A stretch of DNA of 64,000 nt, taken from contig NC_066601.1 in assembly GCF_905475345.1 (NCBI RefSeq), forward strand, positions 489,501-553,500, read 5' to 3'. The position numbers and the translations under genes were made by a program. Source of the DNA: Vespula vulgaris (lineage: Eukaryota; Arthropoda; Insecta; Hymenoptera; Vespidae). Below, piece after piece: positions 42,951-59,005 of this stretch (positions are counted from its first letter, which is position 1; each line of letters begins with the position of its first letter). The notes under the pieces are model-generated. The model did not search any database and was not told the origin of the DNA. It saw only the letters and a program-made list of their open reading frames with translations.

Positions 42951-43520
42951 CATATATGCAGGATAACATATACATATCTTTTATATAATTTTATTTAGAT
43001 AATCCACATACTTTTATATAGTGACTTTACTTATATTTTGTACAGTGCTGTTCATTGGACACTAAATACATATATAAGATTTATATAAGGATAGACACAT
43101 TAATAATATTTACAAAAGTGAATATTCAAATGAAAAATAAGACACTTTCGGCGGTCGAGTATAACAATTTTTTAAATCCATATATTTTTCTAAATCGTAT
43201 AAATTTATTTTTTTAACTAATTGGCAAAAAGTTAGCCAATATAATAGATATTTTTAAATTTTATTGTATCAAACTTAAGATTTATCTGAACAATGAAATT
43301 GGACACATCTTATATATGGAATGTGTTCTAAAAATATTTAATAATTATTCTATTTTTAATATTCTGATTAGAAATTATATATTTTTAGTTTGAGTCATGT
43401 TTTATGTGTTCATTGTAATAAATCTATTCAATTGCTATGTTATACTTATATATCACAAAAATTATAAAACGTGTAGGCAGTGTAAGTATAAGAACACCAA
43501 CCTGTGTATATATATATATG

Positions 43521-43528
<8 letters not shown>

Positions 43529-43584
<56 letters not shown>

Positions 43585-43600
43585 CACACAAATATATATA
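43529..43600. repeat. TA-rich microsatellite with CA interruptions
   Basis: A compound TA repeat, preceded by a short TG run (43520-43528) and interrupted by CA dinucleotides. It creates spurious YIYIY reading frames in several phases. Confidence 0.8.
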
Positions 43601-45607
43601 TATACAAGCTTTAAATATTAAAATATAAATAAAAGAAAAATAATATTTTGTTTTTTAATTTAATCAACCAATTTTAAATAATTCAATTAAAATGAGAAAT
43701 GATATAAATAATTATTCCATGAATAAACCACATTTTTTTTACTGATTTTTACAGTCTTAATGTCATATCTTTGGTTGGTGTGGTAAAACACAAATTTATG
43801 TTTAACTATACATATCAATAAATGATAATAGATAAAATGCATTAAGGTAATCTGTTAATATAATTTTATAAAACCTTTTTATATATATTATAGTCTATCT
43901 TTTTCTAAACCTTGTGATTTAATCAAATATAAATAAAGTAAAAAGTAACACAATTGTTTGGCCAATGTATAATCAAATTTTACGGAAACATTAAGTCAAA
44001 GTGTTTTAGCATTCAAAATATGTGCAGCATAAAATATGAGTAAATACAGATAAATGCATAAATATATAAATAATAAGTGAATGGCAATAGCAAGTTATAT
44101 AGTTTTATAAAAGAATTTTATAGAGAAACTGCTATTATCTGCTACAAATAGTGATTATATTTATGATTAACTAAGTAGTATTGATATACCACATTAAATA
44201 TATCTATAAATAGTAATTCATAAGAGGAAATGTTTAAGAATTTTTATATTTTTCTATATATATAGACTACTTAAAATCTTCATATGTATTATTTAATAGC
44301 AATAGATGTTTGGTCAGTTTGCTTCTTTTTATTTCAGTATGTTCTTGATTATCCAAATAAATGTATATATATGCGTATATAACAATTATTAAAGAAATAT
44401 TATGCGCATAAGTAATTCTTGCTCTTACGAATTAATATTATCAGAGAAAATTTTTTTTAAGTAAAATGTAGTTAAAAATACGAAAAGTTGTTTTTTACAT
44501 AAATGCATGGATAAACAAGACTGTACTGTATATCATATTTCATTTCTTTTGATTACTGTTTTTTCTATACTTGCACAAGATGTTTTTAAAATACATTACT
44601 TAAATTTAAAAGTATTCAGAACTGGAACAGTGTATTATGTGTATTAAAAATTAATTTTGAATAGATCTTTAAAAATTCTATTTAATTTTCTACCATTTGT
44701 TTAAAAAAAAGGATCTTATTTTTTTTATAAATAACAAATTTTAAGAAGGTACGCATGATTTTACTATTTAAATGTTCTCAAGAAATTATAGCATAATCGA
44801 CAGAAAATTTTAAAAACATTGTGTTATTAATACAGTAATACAAAAATTTTCAAAATATTAATAACAATAGTGTAGAAATTTTATTTTGTGTTGTTTTTAT
44901 AAGCACATGTGCGTGTTTGTGTATAATAAATATAATTTCATATAATATAACAATATATAAAAATATACACGTAAGATAGCATATTTCACATAATGTGACA
45001 ATGCTACTGATATTTTTAAATCATTTGCTATTTATCATAACACTTTATATTATTATGCATCCCAATATACCTATATGATTATAAGACTATTAATACAGCG
45101 TTTACAAATTTATGTTTTTAAATAAGATTGTAATATTGTTATATTATTAATGATGTATCAAAATTTCTGGATTGCACTATCATTTGTAAAAATTAAATAT
45201 AATTGAACATGGCTTGTCATTTTCTTTATATAATATATATACATTTTACTTTCATTATAATTATGTTATGAGATTTTCTTTACTTTAATCTGAGAAATCA
45301 TTTAAATAATATTCTTCTTTATATTGGTATTTTTTCAAAAAGAATTTATTACTTCTATTTACCTTCAGTCCATACTGAAAATCTCAATTATTAGGTATTA
45401 TGCCAAATATTTACCATTTAGCTCTGTATCGCACATCTTCTTTTTACAAGTATATAAATATTCTTTATAACCATTGAGAAGCAAGCACAATAATCTGTAA
45501 TTATTCATTAAAATAAACGTTAATAAATGTTAAAATTAAATGAAATATTTGATTATAAATATTTATAATACATACCAGTAAAGTGCTGTATATAATTTGA
45601 TCATAAT

Positions 45608-45869
45608 TTAAATATCTCGTTTCGAAGGTGGTATTAAATGATCAGGAAGTTCTGCTGGAAGATCATAACCTTCAAGTTTAACATTAATTAAATGCATAGC
45701 CAAGGCAAATTCATCTGGGTCTAAAAGGCCATCTTTATCAATATCAGATAATTTCCAGATTTTTCCTAACATACTGTTTGGCAATTTGGATTTTATCATT
45801 TCAGATTTTGCAGCTATAAATAAAATTTAATATAAATAAATATTGAATTAATGAAATAAATATTGAGTA

Positions 45870-45962
<93 letters not shown>

Positions 45963-46084
45963 CATGCAGGTACACACAACACATGTGTATAAGATTATAC
46001 AAAAGATTAAATTTATTAATAACTTCCATGAATAAAAATTTCACACACACACACCGTCTCTCCAAAAAGTTCCAAAATTGGATA

Positions 46085-46149
<65 letters not shown>

Positions 46150-48924
46150 GTTAACATGGTGGTTTCAATGGTTGAGGTGTTCTACATAGTATTCTCCCAT
46201 TTGAGTATAATGCACAGAATGCTCGTACGATCATGTGAAACTATCAGAAAAGTCCTTTTTTGGGATGTTATTTAATTCGCGTGTCACGGATTTCTTCTTG
46301 CTACACGACAATGCGACCGCTCACATGGCTACAGTATAGTGGTTTTTAGAAAAAATAAGTGCCAGTTTTCAACCACCCTCTATATTCACTCGATTTGATG
46401 TCGAGTGACTTTTTTTTTATTCCTCAAAATAAAAATTCACATAAAGGATCAACCCTTTGACGATATAATCGACATTTAAATTACTGTGATACGCGAGTTG
46501 AACACATCTCAAAGAAGAACTTTTTTGATAGTTTCACATGGTTGTATAAGCATTCTGTGCATTGTATTTAAGTGAAGGAAGACTATATAGAACGCCTGAA
46601 CCATTGAAACCATCATCTTAACATTTTCTATTTTTTATTAATCCAATCTCGGAACTTTTTTGATAGACGGTGTGTATGTCTGTATATATATATATATATA
46701 TAATAGACAGTTCAGTTTAATTTCTAGAAACAATTAGCCAATCAATTCTAAAATTACATAAGGAAGCGTGCTTGGACCTATTTGGTACCTTTTTCTTTTT
46801 TTTATTTATAAGTTTGATCCATACTGATATTAATATATAAAATAAACATAAAAACTAATTGTTACTTTACCTGCTCCTGTAATCTTTCCATCAGTTGGAC
46901 CAAGCGTTTCAAAAATACTATCATATTTGTATCTATCTTTATTAACAATCCATTCAGGTTCACCTGCACCAGCATCGATACCTTCACCTCTTTTGTATCC
47001 AAATGGACTAATTTGATCTTCTACACCTTCAAATGCACCACCTGTACATATCAAATGTATATGTTAGAGATAGCTAATGCTTTGTTTATTTAATTTTTTT
47101 TTAAGTTACAAGTATTTTTTTCTTTGATCTCTCAATCTTTCATTGAAAATAAGTATCCTAGTATAGATAATTTTATTTTTAATTTACTTATAAAATGACA
47201 TCACGAACATTAAATTCTTTTATACTTTTATAGATGATTCATGAAAATGAAAAAAAATGAAGATAAGATATGAAATAAAGTAATCTCCTATTTCTAGTAT
47301 TAATATGACTATATGACTTATTCTTTTACTTTAATTAAATAATTATATATAAAAAATGGCTTCTGTTTTAAATTTCTTCTTTTATCAATTTTTGTTTAAT
47401 TTTGTTTTTAATGAAATATTTCTTTAGTAGATATCAATGTATACCTTTTATTAATGGTTCTGACATGGCAGTTACTTCTTCATGTGGTATCATAGCCATT
47501 AATTTTGCAATGTCTTCTGCAAGCATTTTATCTACTACTTCCAATAGTTTGATTTTTATTGGGTTAAATTTACTAAAGTCATGATGCATTAAACATTCCT
47601 GCATTTTTCGAAGGTCTGGGAAATCTCCAGGAGAAATTTGTTGTTCTCTTTGGATTTGATCATAAATTTGACCTAAATTTTTAATAAGTTCTTTTTTTTT
47701 AGAATCTTTACCAAACATACTTGGCATATCCTTTCTCAATGCACTGATTATGTATGCATGTACCTATAATTCAAAAAAGATATTGAGTCTAGTAAGGCTA
47801 TCTTTAAAGAAATATATCTTTATAGAATGAAATGAAACATCATTCTTCACCTTTGCTAAACGAGCTCGTTTTATTAAATCATTAAGTTTTCTTAATGCTG
47901 CATTTCTTGGTAATGATTGCATATCTCTAAATAAATCTTGTTCTTCATCTTCAAATAATCTGAGAAAGAAGACTTAAAATAAATAACCTAATAAGATAAA
48001 TAAAATCAATAAGATAAAATAGAAGATTTTACCGTCTATTAACATCATATCTTAGCGGTTGATCCCAAAACGAACCAATATAAACTCTAGCAACTTCTGG
48101 AGTTTGCAATACTTTTCCTAAAGACCACATAAGTGCACCATATACTCTCATTAATTGTTGATGATCTATCATATCTGCTTTATTAAGAACTATTCTAATT
48201 TTATCATCGTGGCCTCTTAGTGCTTCTATAGATCTTCTAAATTCATCAGAAATATCGAGTTTATGTGCATCGAATAATAATATGATTCTGTCTACTCTTT
48301 CTGCAAACCATTCTAAGACGCCAGTGAAATCATAACCTCTATCTACCTATAAATATAATTAAAAAAAAAAAAAAAATGCAATATACTTTTATTAAGACTA
48401 TCATATTAAGAAATTATTTTTTATACAAAGATACATACTCGTTGTTTCTCCCCCGAAAGAATTCCAGGTGTATCAACTATAGATATTCCTTTGAGAACTG
48501 GAGATGCAACGGTAGAACATTGAAATCTATTAAGGAATGCATTACCGAATTTGGAAAGTGGTCGAAATTGTTTATTTGGATCCACAACTAAAGCATTTCC
48601 AGGAATAACACCTTCCTTTTCATCGTACATAACAGCAATGAAGCGATCTGTTGTAGGTTCAGGACCAATTCTTATTCCAGGAAAATCACGTTCTAATAAA
48701 TATTTAATAAATGTAGTTTTTCCAGTGGAATATTGTCCTACTAAAAGGATCATAGGTTTTGCATCGAAATCTGGATCATCCAATTGAGGCGAATGGAAGT
48801 CATGAAATTGATAATGTTGTTCCAAAGGTAACAATTTAGCTTTGTAGATCTTTTTAAGACCTTCCGTAACATTCTCAAAGAGATCTTGTTTGCCATTTTC
48901 ATCTCGACTGAGCCAACTGAACAT
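45608..48924 (-). CDS. Past1: EH domain-containing protein (EHD/Past1/RME-1)
   Basis: Dynamin-like ATPase that tubulates membranes during endocytic recycling and binds NPF-motif partners through its EH domain. Six exons: 48439-48924, 48033-48346, 47851-47959, 47445-47763, 46871-47041 and 45608-45813. All phases agree and give 534 residues, the typical length of animal EHD1-4. The protein starts [20 protein letters not shown]. The P-loop GQYSTGKT is at 63-70, DTPG at 151-154 and NKAD at 217-220. Helical membrane-binding parts follow. [16 protein letters not shown] linker precedes the C-terminal EH domain, whose EF-hand loop is [13 protein letters not shown] 5' leader exon probably ends near 48947, where an acceptor lies just upstream of the ATG. 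The fifth intron (1,057 nt) carries a mariner remnant, a CA array and a poly(A) run. Confidence 0.95.
45873..45961. repeat. (AC)n microsatellite
   Basis: About 44 uninterrupted AC units in the last EHD intron, about 85 nt before the mariner remnant whose own end is CACAC. The neighbouring CACACACACACACC at 46042-46054 is a shorter run that merges into that terminal repeat. Confidence 0.95.
46046..46676 (+). mobile_element. Mariner-type DNA transposon remnant with long inverted repeats
   Basis: About 630 bp in the last EHD intron. The left end reads CACACCGTCTCTCCAAAAAG and the right end in reverse complement reads CACACCGTCTATCAAAAAAG; both continue with TTCC and then TTGGAT. The inverted repeat is far longer than the termini. 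Positions 46046-46268 (which include a 61-nt A run) match 46504-46676, with shared blocks such as GGTTTCAATGGTT, AATGCACAGAATGCT and CATGTGAAACTATCA. Between the arms is a transposase fragment in the plus direction: [13 protein letters not shown], then a stop, then WFLEK. This corresponds to the second catalytic aspartate region of mariner transposases. TA flanks the right end; the left flank has become CA repeat. Confidence 0.82.
46088..46148. repeat. 61-nt poly(A) run inside mariner arm
   Basis: An uninterrupted run of A in the left arm of the mariner remnant. The matching position of the right arm has only about six A residues (ATTAATAAAAAATAG in reverse complement), so the tract expanded after insertion or is a sequencing or assembly length error. 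Confidence 0.9.
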
Positions 48925-51879
<2,955 letters not shown>

Positions 51880-54800
51880 TCATAAAATACATTCATTGTC
51901 CCAATCAACAGGTATTACGTCTTTCCATACATTCAATAAGTTTGACAATAAACAGGGTTTCTCGCAATTAGGTATATTCAAAGAATGCGGCTCGACCGAT
52001 TTCGTACTATTGAAATAAGACACCTATGAAAATAAACGACAAATCTTTGTATTATTTTGTTTCGAATTGTTTAAAAAAAATAATAAAATAAAATACGACG
52101 AAAGAAAAGTCACCTTTACTTCTTGCTCCTTGTCAGAATATGAATGAAGTTCAAAAATAATCATAGCCCCATATTCTGGAAGAAATAATTCATTCGTGAA
52201 TCCCATAGTTCTTAAAAGATTTACCAAAGTTACATCGTGAACAGAATAGAAGTATGCTTTTTTCGAATCTTTTTTAATTTGCGATTCTTGCATTTGATTT
52301 ACAATTTCTTTTAATAAGGGTCCTAGAAAAAGGAGATATTAATGATTAATTGTTTGTGCATATGATAAATATTCGTGATCGATGTTCAATTTATGAAATT
52401 ACCTCCGTGCAAACGCCGTAGCAAAGTGTTGCTTGTGAGTAAAGTCAAAGCACGAGCTGCGATGGTTTTCATTTCGTCGTTATAATATTTTTTCGTCCAT
52501 TTTGGAAGTATTAAGCCGTGTTTACTTTGGATATAAAGTATATTATACAAAAACTCTACATCTGTGATAGTTTTCACTGGCTGCTGAGTATGCATTGTTA
52601 ATTCCTTGTAATAATTTTCCAATTTCCCATCAGATTTTATCGATTCGTTGACATATGCTTCTTCTAATGCTTGTTTTAATTTTGGACAAGGAGCTTTAAC
52701 CACTATTACCTATTATAATAATTTATTGATTGATCTGAGTCATTCGATCGGTAAATGATGATTCTAATTCAAAATAACATGATACGGTTGAAAACCGGGA
52801 AGTACAGATACAATCTTTTCTTATCTTTATTAATTAAAAGCATTATGAAAGCTTGAATTAACTTGTATTATAAGATAAACTTATTAATTAGTATGTTTAA
52901 TTCCCTCCTTTCTTTTACATTTAGTTTTATTAACATATATAATAAGAACGATAAGATATACCTTATCCATATTTCTAGGTACTGTATGCACTGGAATTGG
53001 ACGCCATTTTAAATTAGATACAAATATTTGATCAGTTGTTGGTGGATATAATCCAGCAAGTAGTGCTTGCGCCGACATAATACAACGATCGGAATCACTG
53101 CTGCGTATAAATGAAGTCGTACTACTAAATTTCAAATCGACTATGGAACTATATCTTTTACGAATTTTTTTTCCCATACAGAAAAGCTGACGCATTCCTT
53201 TCTGAAATCAAATATATTTAAATATGTCAAGCGTATTTTAATATGCAATGATGTGTAAAGACATGTGTATTTTATAATATTTCAGCTGTACTTCAAAGAA
53301 ACATCAGCTGTGCTTGTTCATTATAATTCGCTGATATAAGATAACACGGTTGGACTTTAAATGTTGAACTTTTTATTGTGATATTAAATCATTGAGATGA
53401 AAGAAAAAAATAAATAAAAAAGCGAGAAAAGAAAGAGGAATTCATTGATTTTACCGTTGTAAGAGCACCCCAACCGCCAGGCCATGAGTAATTTTTATAT
53501 GGATCCGTAGGATAAGTCCTTAATGGAGTTCTATCGCCATGTCGAAAAAGCTATAAAAAGAAAAATAAATTTAATATGGATCATGCGTGAGGGTAATTGA
53601 AATCGTTTGAACCGATTGATAATGACTAATAATATATGATATAATACGTACGTCTGTGTCAACATTGAAAAAATACTTACAAATGTCGCCTGTAGTATAG
53701 TATTGTCCTTGAGGGATGATGCAAACGCTGTATATGCGAAAAGTATCGTACCGATAATTAAAACGAGGAATACGAGAGTCGCGCAAATTCCACGCTGTTG
53801 AACGTGGCATGATCTCCTATAAGATACTTTCTTTTGATCCATATTTCTACAAATTCAAAAATGATCGAAATATCGGAGTTATAGTAATTTGGTTATAATA
53901 ATTAGATATAATAATATAAAGATTGACATAATGATTATAAAACTTTAAGATATATGAGCCGATGATTATTAAAGTGTATATATAATTATATAACATATAT
54001 CTTTCGTTTTAATATATTTTTTTTTTATACATTTGTATTTAATATTATTAAAAATTATTTCTCTATAATGACAAACGTAGGAAAAATAAATATAGTTTAT
54101 TATTGAAAAATAATTGTTTTATCTTATTTGAAAATTTTATGAATAGCGCGTGACAAAATTTGTTTCTTAATATTTTAAATGACAATTAGATAATTTTCGT
54201 AATCATGTCAGTTCATATATTTAAAATCGATGCATGAAATCACGCGCGGAATGATTCGAAATTAGTGTTAATACGTGTTTTCATGGACGTTGTAAGCATC
54301 CATGTTTTTATCATAAGTATGCTTTTGAATTTAAATGAAATGAGTCTTCATTTTCATTTCTTTCGATATGAAGTTGATTGATTAAATAATACGCGAAGTA
54401 TAATGATAATATAAATGATATATACATTATTATTATATTATTACTATTAAGATTATTATTAAGATAGCTTCGTGTCAAATAGATTATGTCATATGTTAAA
54501 GTTAATAGAAATTTACATTTTTTGAGAGTAATTTTGCGATTGACTATTTGAAAAGATGGTTGGAATAATTTGAAAAACAAAAAAAAAAACAGAAAAAAGA
54601 AACAGAGAAAGGGAAAGAATGATAGCTTATCAGTTGTAGGCATGTTCATTTATGTAGTACATTTAAAGTGTTTAAATGTTGGATATGCGGTACTTTGCTC
54701 GAACCGATAGTACTGTTAAGATATTAAAAATGGTTATTTTAAAGATAGCATACGAACAATATAGCTCGCTGTCTACAATTTACCTTTTGTGTTAATTGCC

Positions 54801-55789
54801 TCGTTTTTCTTGCATATTTTAGAAAATTATAAAATTAATTAGAAAAATTATCTAAGACTCGGACAAGGATGAACAATGTCTTGTTTATTCTTAACAAGTG
54901 TTCAACGAATTTTCACAGTCAAATAATATCGATGATAATATATGACCCTTAAGAGAAAGTTTAAAATCACCAAGGATGTAAACGGGACTGTCAACAATTA
55001 ATATTTTAATCCTCTTTTTTTCTTTTTTTAAGATTTTACTTATATCTTTATATATGAATGTAGATCTATTCAATAGTTTAGTTTTATAGTATTAACGCTA
55101 CGAGGGTGGGTGAACAATCGTTCGTTTGAGAGTAAAACTATCGCGAGTTCCTCTCGAGAGTATTTCTCGTTAGTGAACGGATACTGCATTTGAGAGTGAA
55201 TTCAACTGTCCGAGAGCGATTTATATGTTGTATTTCAAGTGAAAGTAAAAGAATGTTACTATCGGAGAGCTTTTTCGAAGCGCGAAATTTGAATTAGTCT
55301 CGTATTTTGAAAGTAACTATCGGAGAGTGCGTACCGGGATAAAAATCTTCGAATTATCTTCGAATTATATGCAATAAACATATGAAACAAATATATGAAA
55401 TATATAAAATAAATTGAATGTTTAACAGATGAATGTAAATGTTATCTCACATTTCTTGTAAAACAAATAGCAAAACGGGTAAATGTAACAAACAGGTATA
55501 AATATATCTTTTTCAATGGACACGAATCTGAGAGTTATATCTGATAATAAGTTTTCTGCAAAATTGTTAGTATCTATTTGAAAATAAGAATTCTCTTAAG
55601 TTGTTTTCAAATCGATAAAAAAACTTGCGAGAGCAAGTGCATCAGAACAAATTCTAAAGTGAACGGTTACCTTTATACTTACGTGATTTCCACTTTGCTA
55701 TTAGGATTCGGTGATGTACTACTGATATCATCGGTGAACCAATCACTACTATTTGATATCACTTGTTCAGTATTATGTATAAAGGCCAT
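51880..55789 (-). CDS. Type II membrane histidine acid phosphatase
   Basis: Histidine phosphatase superfamily, clade 2, which hydrolyses phosphomonoesters at acid pH through a phosphohistidine intermediate. Seven exons: 55683-55789, 53681-53846, 53455-53550, 52962-53201, 52403-52709, 52114-52322 and 51880-52023. All phases agree and give 422 residues. The catalytic motif RHGDRTP is at 94-100 (nucleophile H95) and the proton-donor motif HD is at 334-335. [17 protein letters not shown] matches the conserved helix with the third arginine. A transmembrane helix (about 59-78, [19 protein letters not shown]) follows a roughly 58-residue polar N-terminus and leaves the catalytic domain outside or in a lumen. 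N111 lies in an NYS sequon. The first exon ([18 protein letters not shown]) is 1.8 kb upstream and is inferred from a GTAAGT donor and matching phase; a shorter form could start at the Met at 53842. Related to insect lysosomal, testicular and venom acid phosphatases. The exact orthologue is not resolved. Confidence 0.9.
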
Positions 55790-57115
55790 AAGTAGCGGTT
55801 AATTGCTTCGAAAATGGAGTAGATGTCTCTGGTTACGCGCCGAATGCACACAATACTTTATCTACGGTGTTTTATTTACAATAGCTTTTTTAATCTGAAA
55901 TGTAAATTGAAATACATTTCTTTCTTTCTGCGTCATTTAGTTTAAACAATTTTTTTTTCTTTTTGTGGGTGAAAAAGAAATATTATGAAAATTAGCCAAA
56001 ATAATAAGTTGACAGACTTACTACTATTTAATTCTTTCACTGAATATTCTCGAGTCCTGCTGACGTGTATCTTTTCTTCTACATATTACAATGCACTAGA
56101 ATTAAGCAGGAATTCGTAGATCGTCGGTCTTTTTCGGTAGCGTGTCTTCTCGTTAGATCTTATGCTGGCAGGTTGAATACATTCTTTATTTCTTTATTTT
56201 TTTTTTTTTTAATTAAAATTTCATCTATATAATACTATTCCTACATAGGTTTCTGATAATTATCATTTATATTATAGTTAGCATACGATAAATTTATAAT
56301 TATGTTAGGAGACAAATAAAAATAAGATCATCGAATTGGTAGTTTTACCGGTTAAGAACAGGTACATGTGATTTTTGATGACGTATGCGATATCAGTTAT
56401 TGACAGTTTCTATACGAATGATAGATCCTTAATGAAAAGGAAAAGAAAAAGAAGAAAAAAAAAATTGTAAGCGTTGTTATGTCCAATAATTCGAGCAAAG
56501 TATTTCGATGCACTTGGGTACGATCATGATTATATACTGAATGGTTTTAGCATTTGCAAGATGCTATGACTAACTTAAGCCCGTATCACACGTTGCGTAT
56601 TTACTCGTTACTACTGTACCAAGCAAGTTAAAGTTACAAATGTTCGCAGCGACTTGAATTAAATGTTTTTAATTCTATTCGCCAAGAATGTATTATTTCT
56701 CGGTAGTCACGTGACATAATAGTGGCATGGTTGCTACATAACACGTGCTTTGACTTATATATGTGCATATGTGAGGTTATATTGTCACCTCGTAATATTA
56801 TTTTTTTTTTATCATGGACAATTGAAAGTGAAAGAAGAGAAACCGTTCGAAACGTTTCAAATTCCATCACTATAAACAAGTATGTGCGATAAAATAGTAG
56901 GGGCTATTTGGTGGGACGATTTATGCAATCGCTGTTACCAATGACGAGTAAATTCGCAACGTTTAACAGGGTCTTTATTGGTTTCGCTTGCAACACGTAT
57001 ATATGTATATATGTGTGTATATAGGCACGAGATGTCACAAGTTTACCTAGTTGTAAGATTGTATGTCGAACCCGTTTATCGATAAGTAAGTTTTCTACAT
57101 TATCTATATTCTTTA

Positions 57116-57245
57116 TAGCCTGTTTGAACCTAAAGTTCCTAGATGACTTTAAAAATCAATCACTCCTTTTTAAAACATATTAAGATAGTGATTAGGTTCG
57201 CAGTTTTACAAGTTGAGCTTGTAGATTTTTGCGATCTGGAAAAAA
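57116..57245. repeat. Degenerate mariner-type MITE copy
   Basis: The sequence after TATAGCCTGTTTGAACC reads AAAGTTCCTAGATGACTTTA, then AAAATCAATCACTCC. This matches the terminal region of the better-preserved copy at 62048-62274 and a third copy near 60000. A later part, TTTTACAAG followed by TAGATTTTTGCG, resembles the interior of those copies. Confidence 0.5.
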
Positions 57246-58935
57246 GAAAAAGACAAAAAAGAATTGATTTAAAATGTCTCGAAAAGAAATATTTTGATGA
57301 TTTTTAGTATGATTTAGAAACTTTTAGTAATATTTTGCGTAATATTTCTTTTGTTTTCTTTTTTTGTCTTTCTTTTCTAATTATTGACAATTATTATGAT
57401 TTGAATTTATGAAGATACACTTAAATATAAAGAAAGAAATGATTAAAACTATGCAGATGCAATAGTGTTTTTTTGAATTAAAATGAACAACATTAAGATT
57501 AAACACACTTTTGAGTTAAAGTAACATTTATTTAGACGATTTATAGACACGAGAAACATTTCTTTGTTACACATATCACAACAGATACTAAACGAATATT
57601 TTTTACTTTGTCCTAATAGAAATTGTAAAAGAATTTTTTATATGCGACGATTATTTTAGCAGAAAATACATAACTGATAATATACGTAATTTATCTCTGT
57701 GTGTTATATATATATATGTATTGAATTTTATTGATTTGGAATATGCATGCTATTGACAAGAGATAAATACAATAAATATCTACAAATGGTACATAGTATG
57801 GGGGGTACGATCATTTTAATCAACGACATCAAGATATCTTTGTTATTTCTAAATCTAAAATAGATCAAAACGGGGGATAAAGGTGCTTTCAGAAGTTGTA
57901 TAATTGAATAATATGTATAAATAATATAAATAATCCCTTTCAGTGCCGAACGATGATATATCGATATATGATTAATACTTGCGTAAATTGCTAGCGATGT
58001 TTTGTTATACGTCAATCACTATGTGTTTAGGCTTGGAGAACAAGTCCCTAAACAAGATGTGTCGAATAATTTAGAAATCGTTTCTATTTCTGCCGTCGTC
58101 GTTTACGTAAACCTATAATATTATATATATATATCGCTATGGATAATACGGAATTAATTCAATTTATTATTAATAAAAGTAGTTACAATGATGAAGAATT
58201 AATATTTATATCAAGATTGCTGAATCACGTAGGATAAATAATAGTAATGAGAGTAAAAGCATTTTGCAGATTAACAACGATAATAATGAAAATAACGAAA
58301 ACTCTTTTATAATAATTTTTATAATATCAATATAAATAATGATACTCGATATAATTCTCGTCCATTAATCTTGGAAATCTCTGGTCTAAAACACATGCCA
58401 TCAAAAAATTCAGAATCGAAACAAAAACAAAACATAAAAATAAAAAAAAAAGAAAAAGAAATATAAAATGTTTATAACCTTTTTCTTGAATTTTTTTAAA
58501 CTACATCAGTTTGGTTCAGGTCTATTCGTTCAGGTTCAACTTTTTTGGTCGGCACTAAGAGGGGTATATATATACACAAACATACATACACACACACATA
58601 TACCTATATATCTACATGACTAGAGATAGATCATCGTTCATGCTCTATGGTTGTTTGTAATTGTGAATTGTAAATTGTATTGTAGCGACTGCAAGAATTA
58701 GGATAATGAAAAATATGTCATTATTAAGAAATAAGAAAAAAAGAAAAAAAAAGAAGAAAGAAGAAGAAAAACCAATCTGATTCATGAGAGATAAGAATTA
58801 AAATAAATATTATAAATTAGATTGAAATAAAATAAATTGAAGAAAAATTGCGAAAACGTGCGTCAAAGTGCGAAATATGTAAAATTCTAAAGAAGGCTGA
58901 TAGATTTGTTACGTGAACAAGTACGTTGGATAATG

Positions 58936-58940
58936 TTATC

Positions 58941-58981
<41 letters not shown>

Positions 58982-59005
58982 CGTTAATATTATTATTATT
59001 ATTTG
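58936..59005. repeat. Compound ATTATC / ATT microsatellite
   Basis: About four ATTATC hexamers followed by ATT trinucleotides, just downstream of the DH31 stop codon and possibly within its 3' UTR. Confidence 0.85.

Larger units (their letters stand above)
42179..45607. other. Convergent intergenic region ERdj5 / EHD
   Basis: Very AT-rich, with TA microsatellites at about 42903-42949 and 43529-43600 and a mixed CA/CG run near 42468-42500. It probably contains the 3' UTRs of both convergent genes. Minus-strand AATAAA (TTTATT at 45345-45350) could end the EHD transcript. The open frames here are products of the repeats. No gene is seen. Confidence 0.5.

Noticed and set aside
43397..43628. Reading frames rich in YIYIY
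   Set aside because: Translation of a TA microsatellite.
45863..46189. Plus- and minus-strand reading frames made of TH or CV repeats and poly-K
   Set aside because: Products of the AC microsatellite and poly(A) run in an EHD intron, with no codon structure.
55578..55802. Plus-strand reading frame with a hydrophobic stretch ([19 protein letters not shown]) resembling an Mpv17-like membrane protein
   Set aside because: It is the antisense of the first acid phosphatase exon. The minus strand has an ATG, a good GTAAGT donor and a phase match to the next exon.
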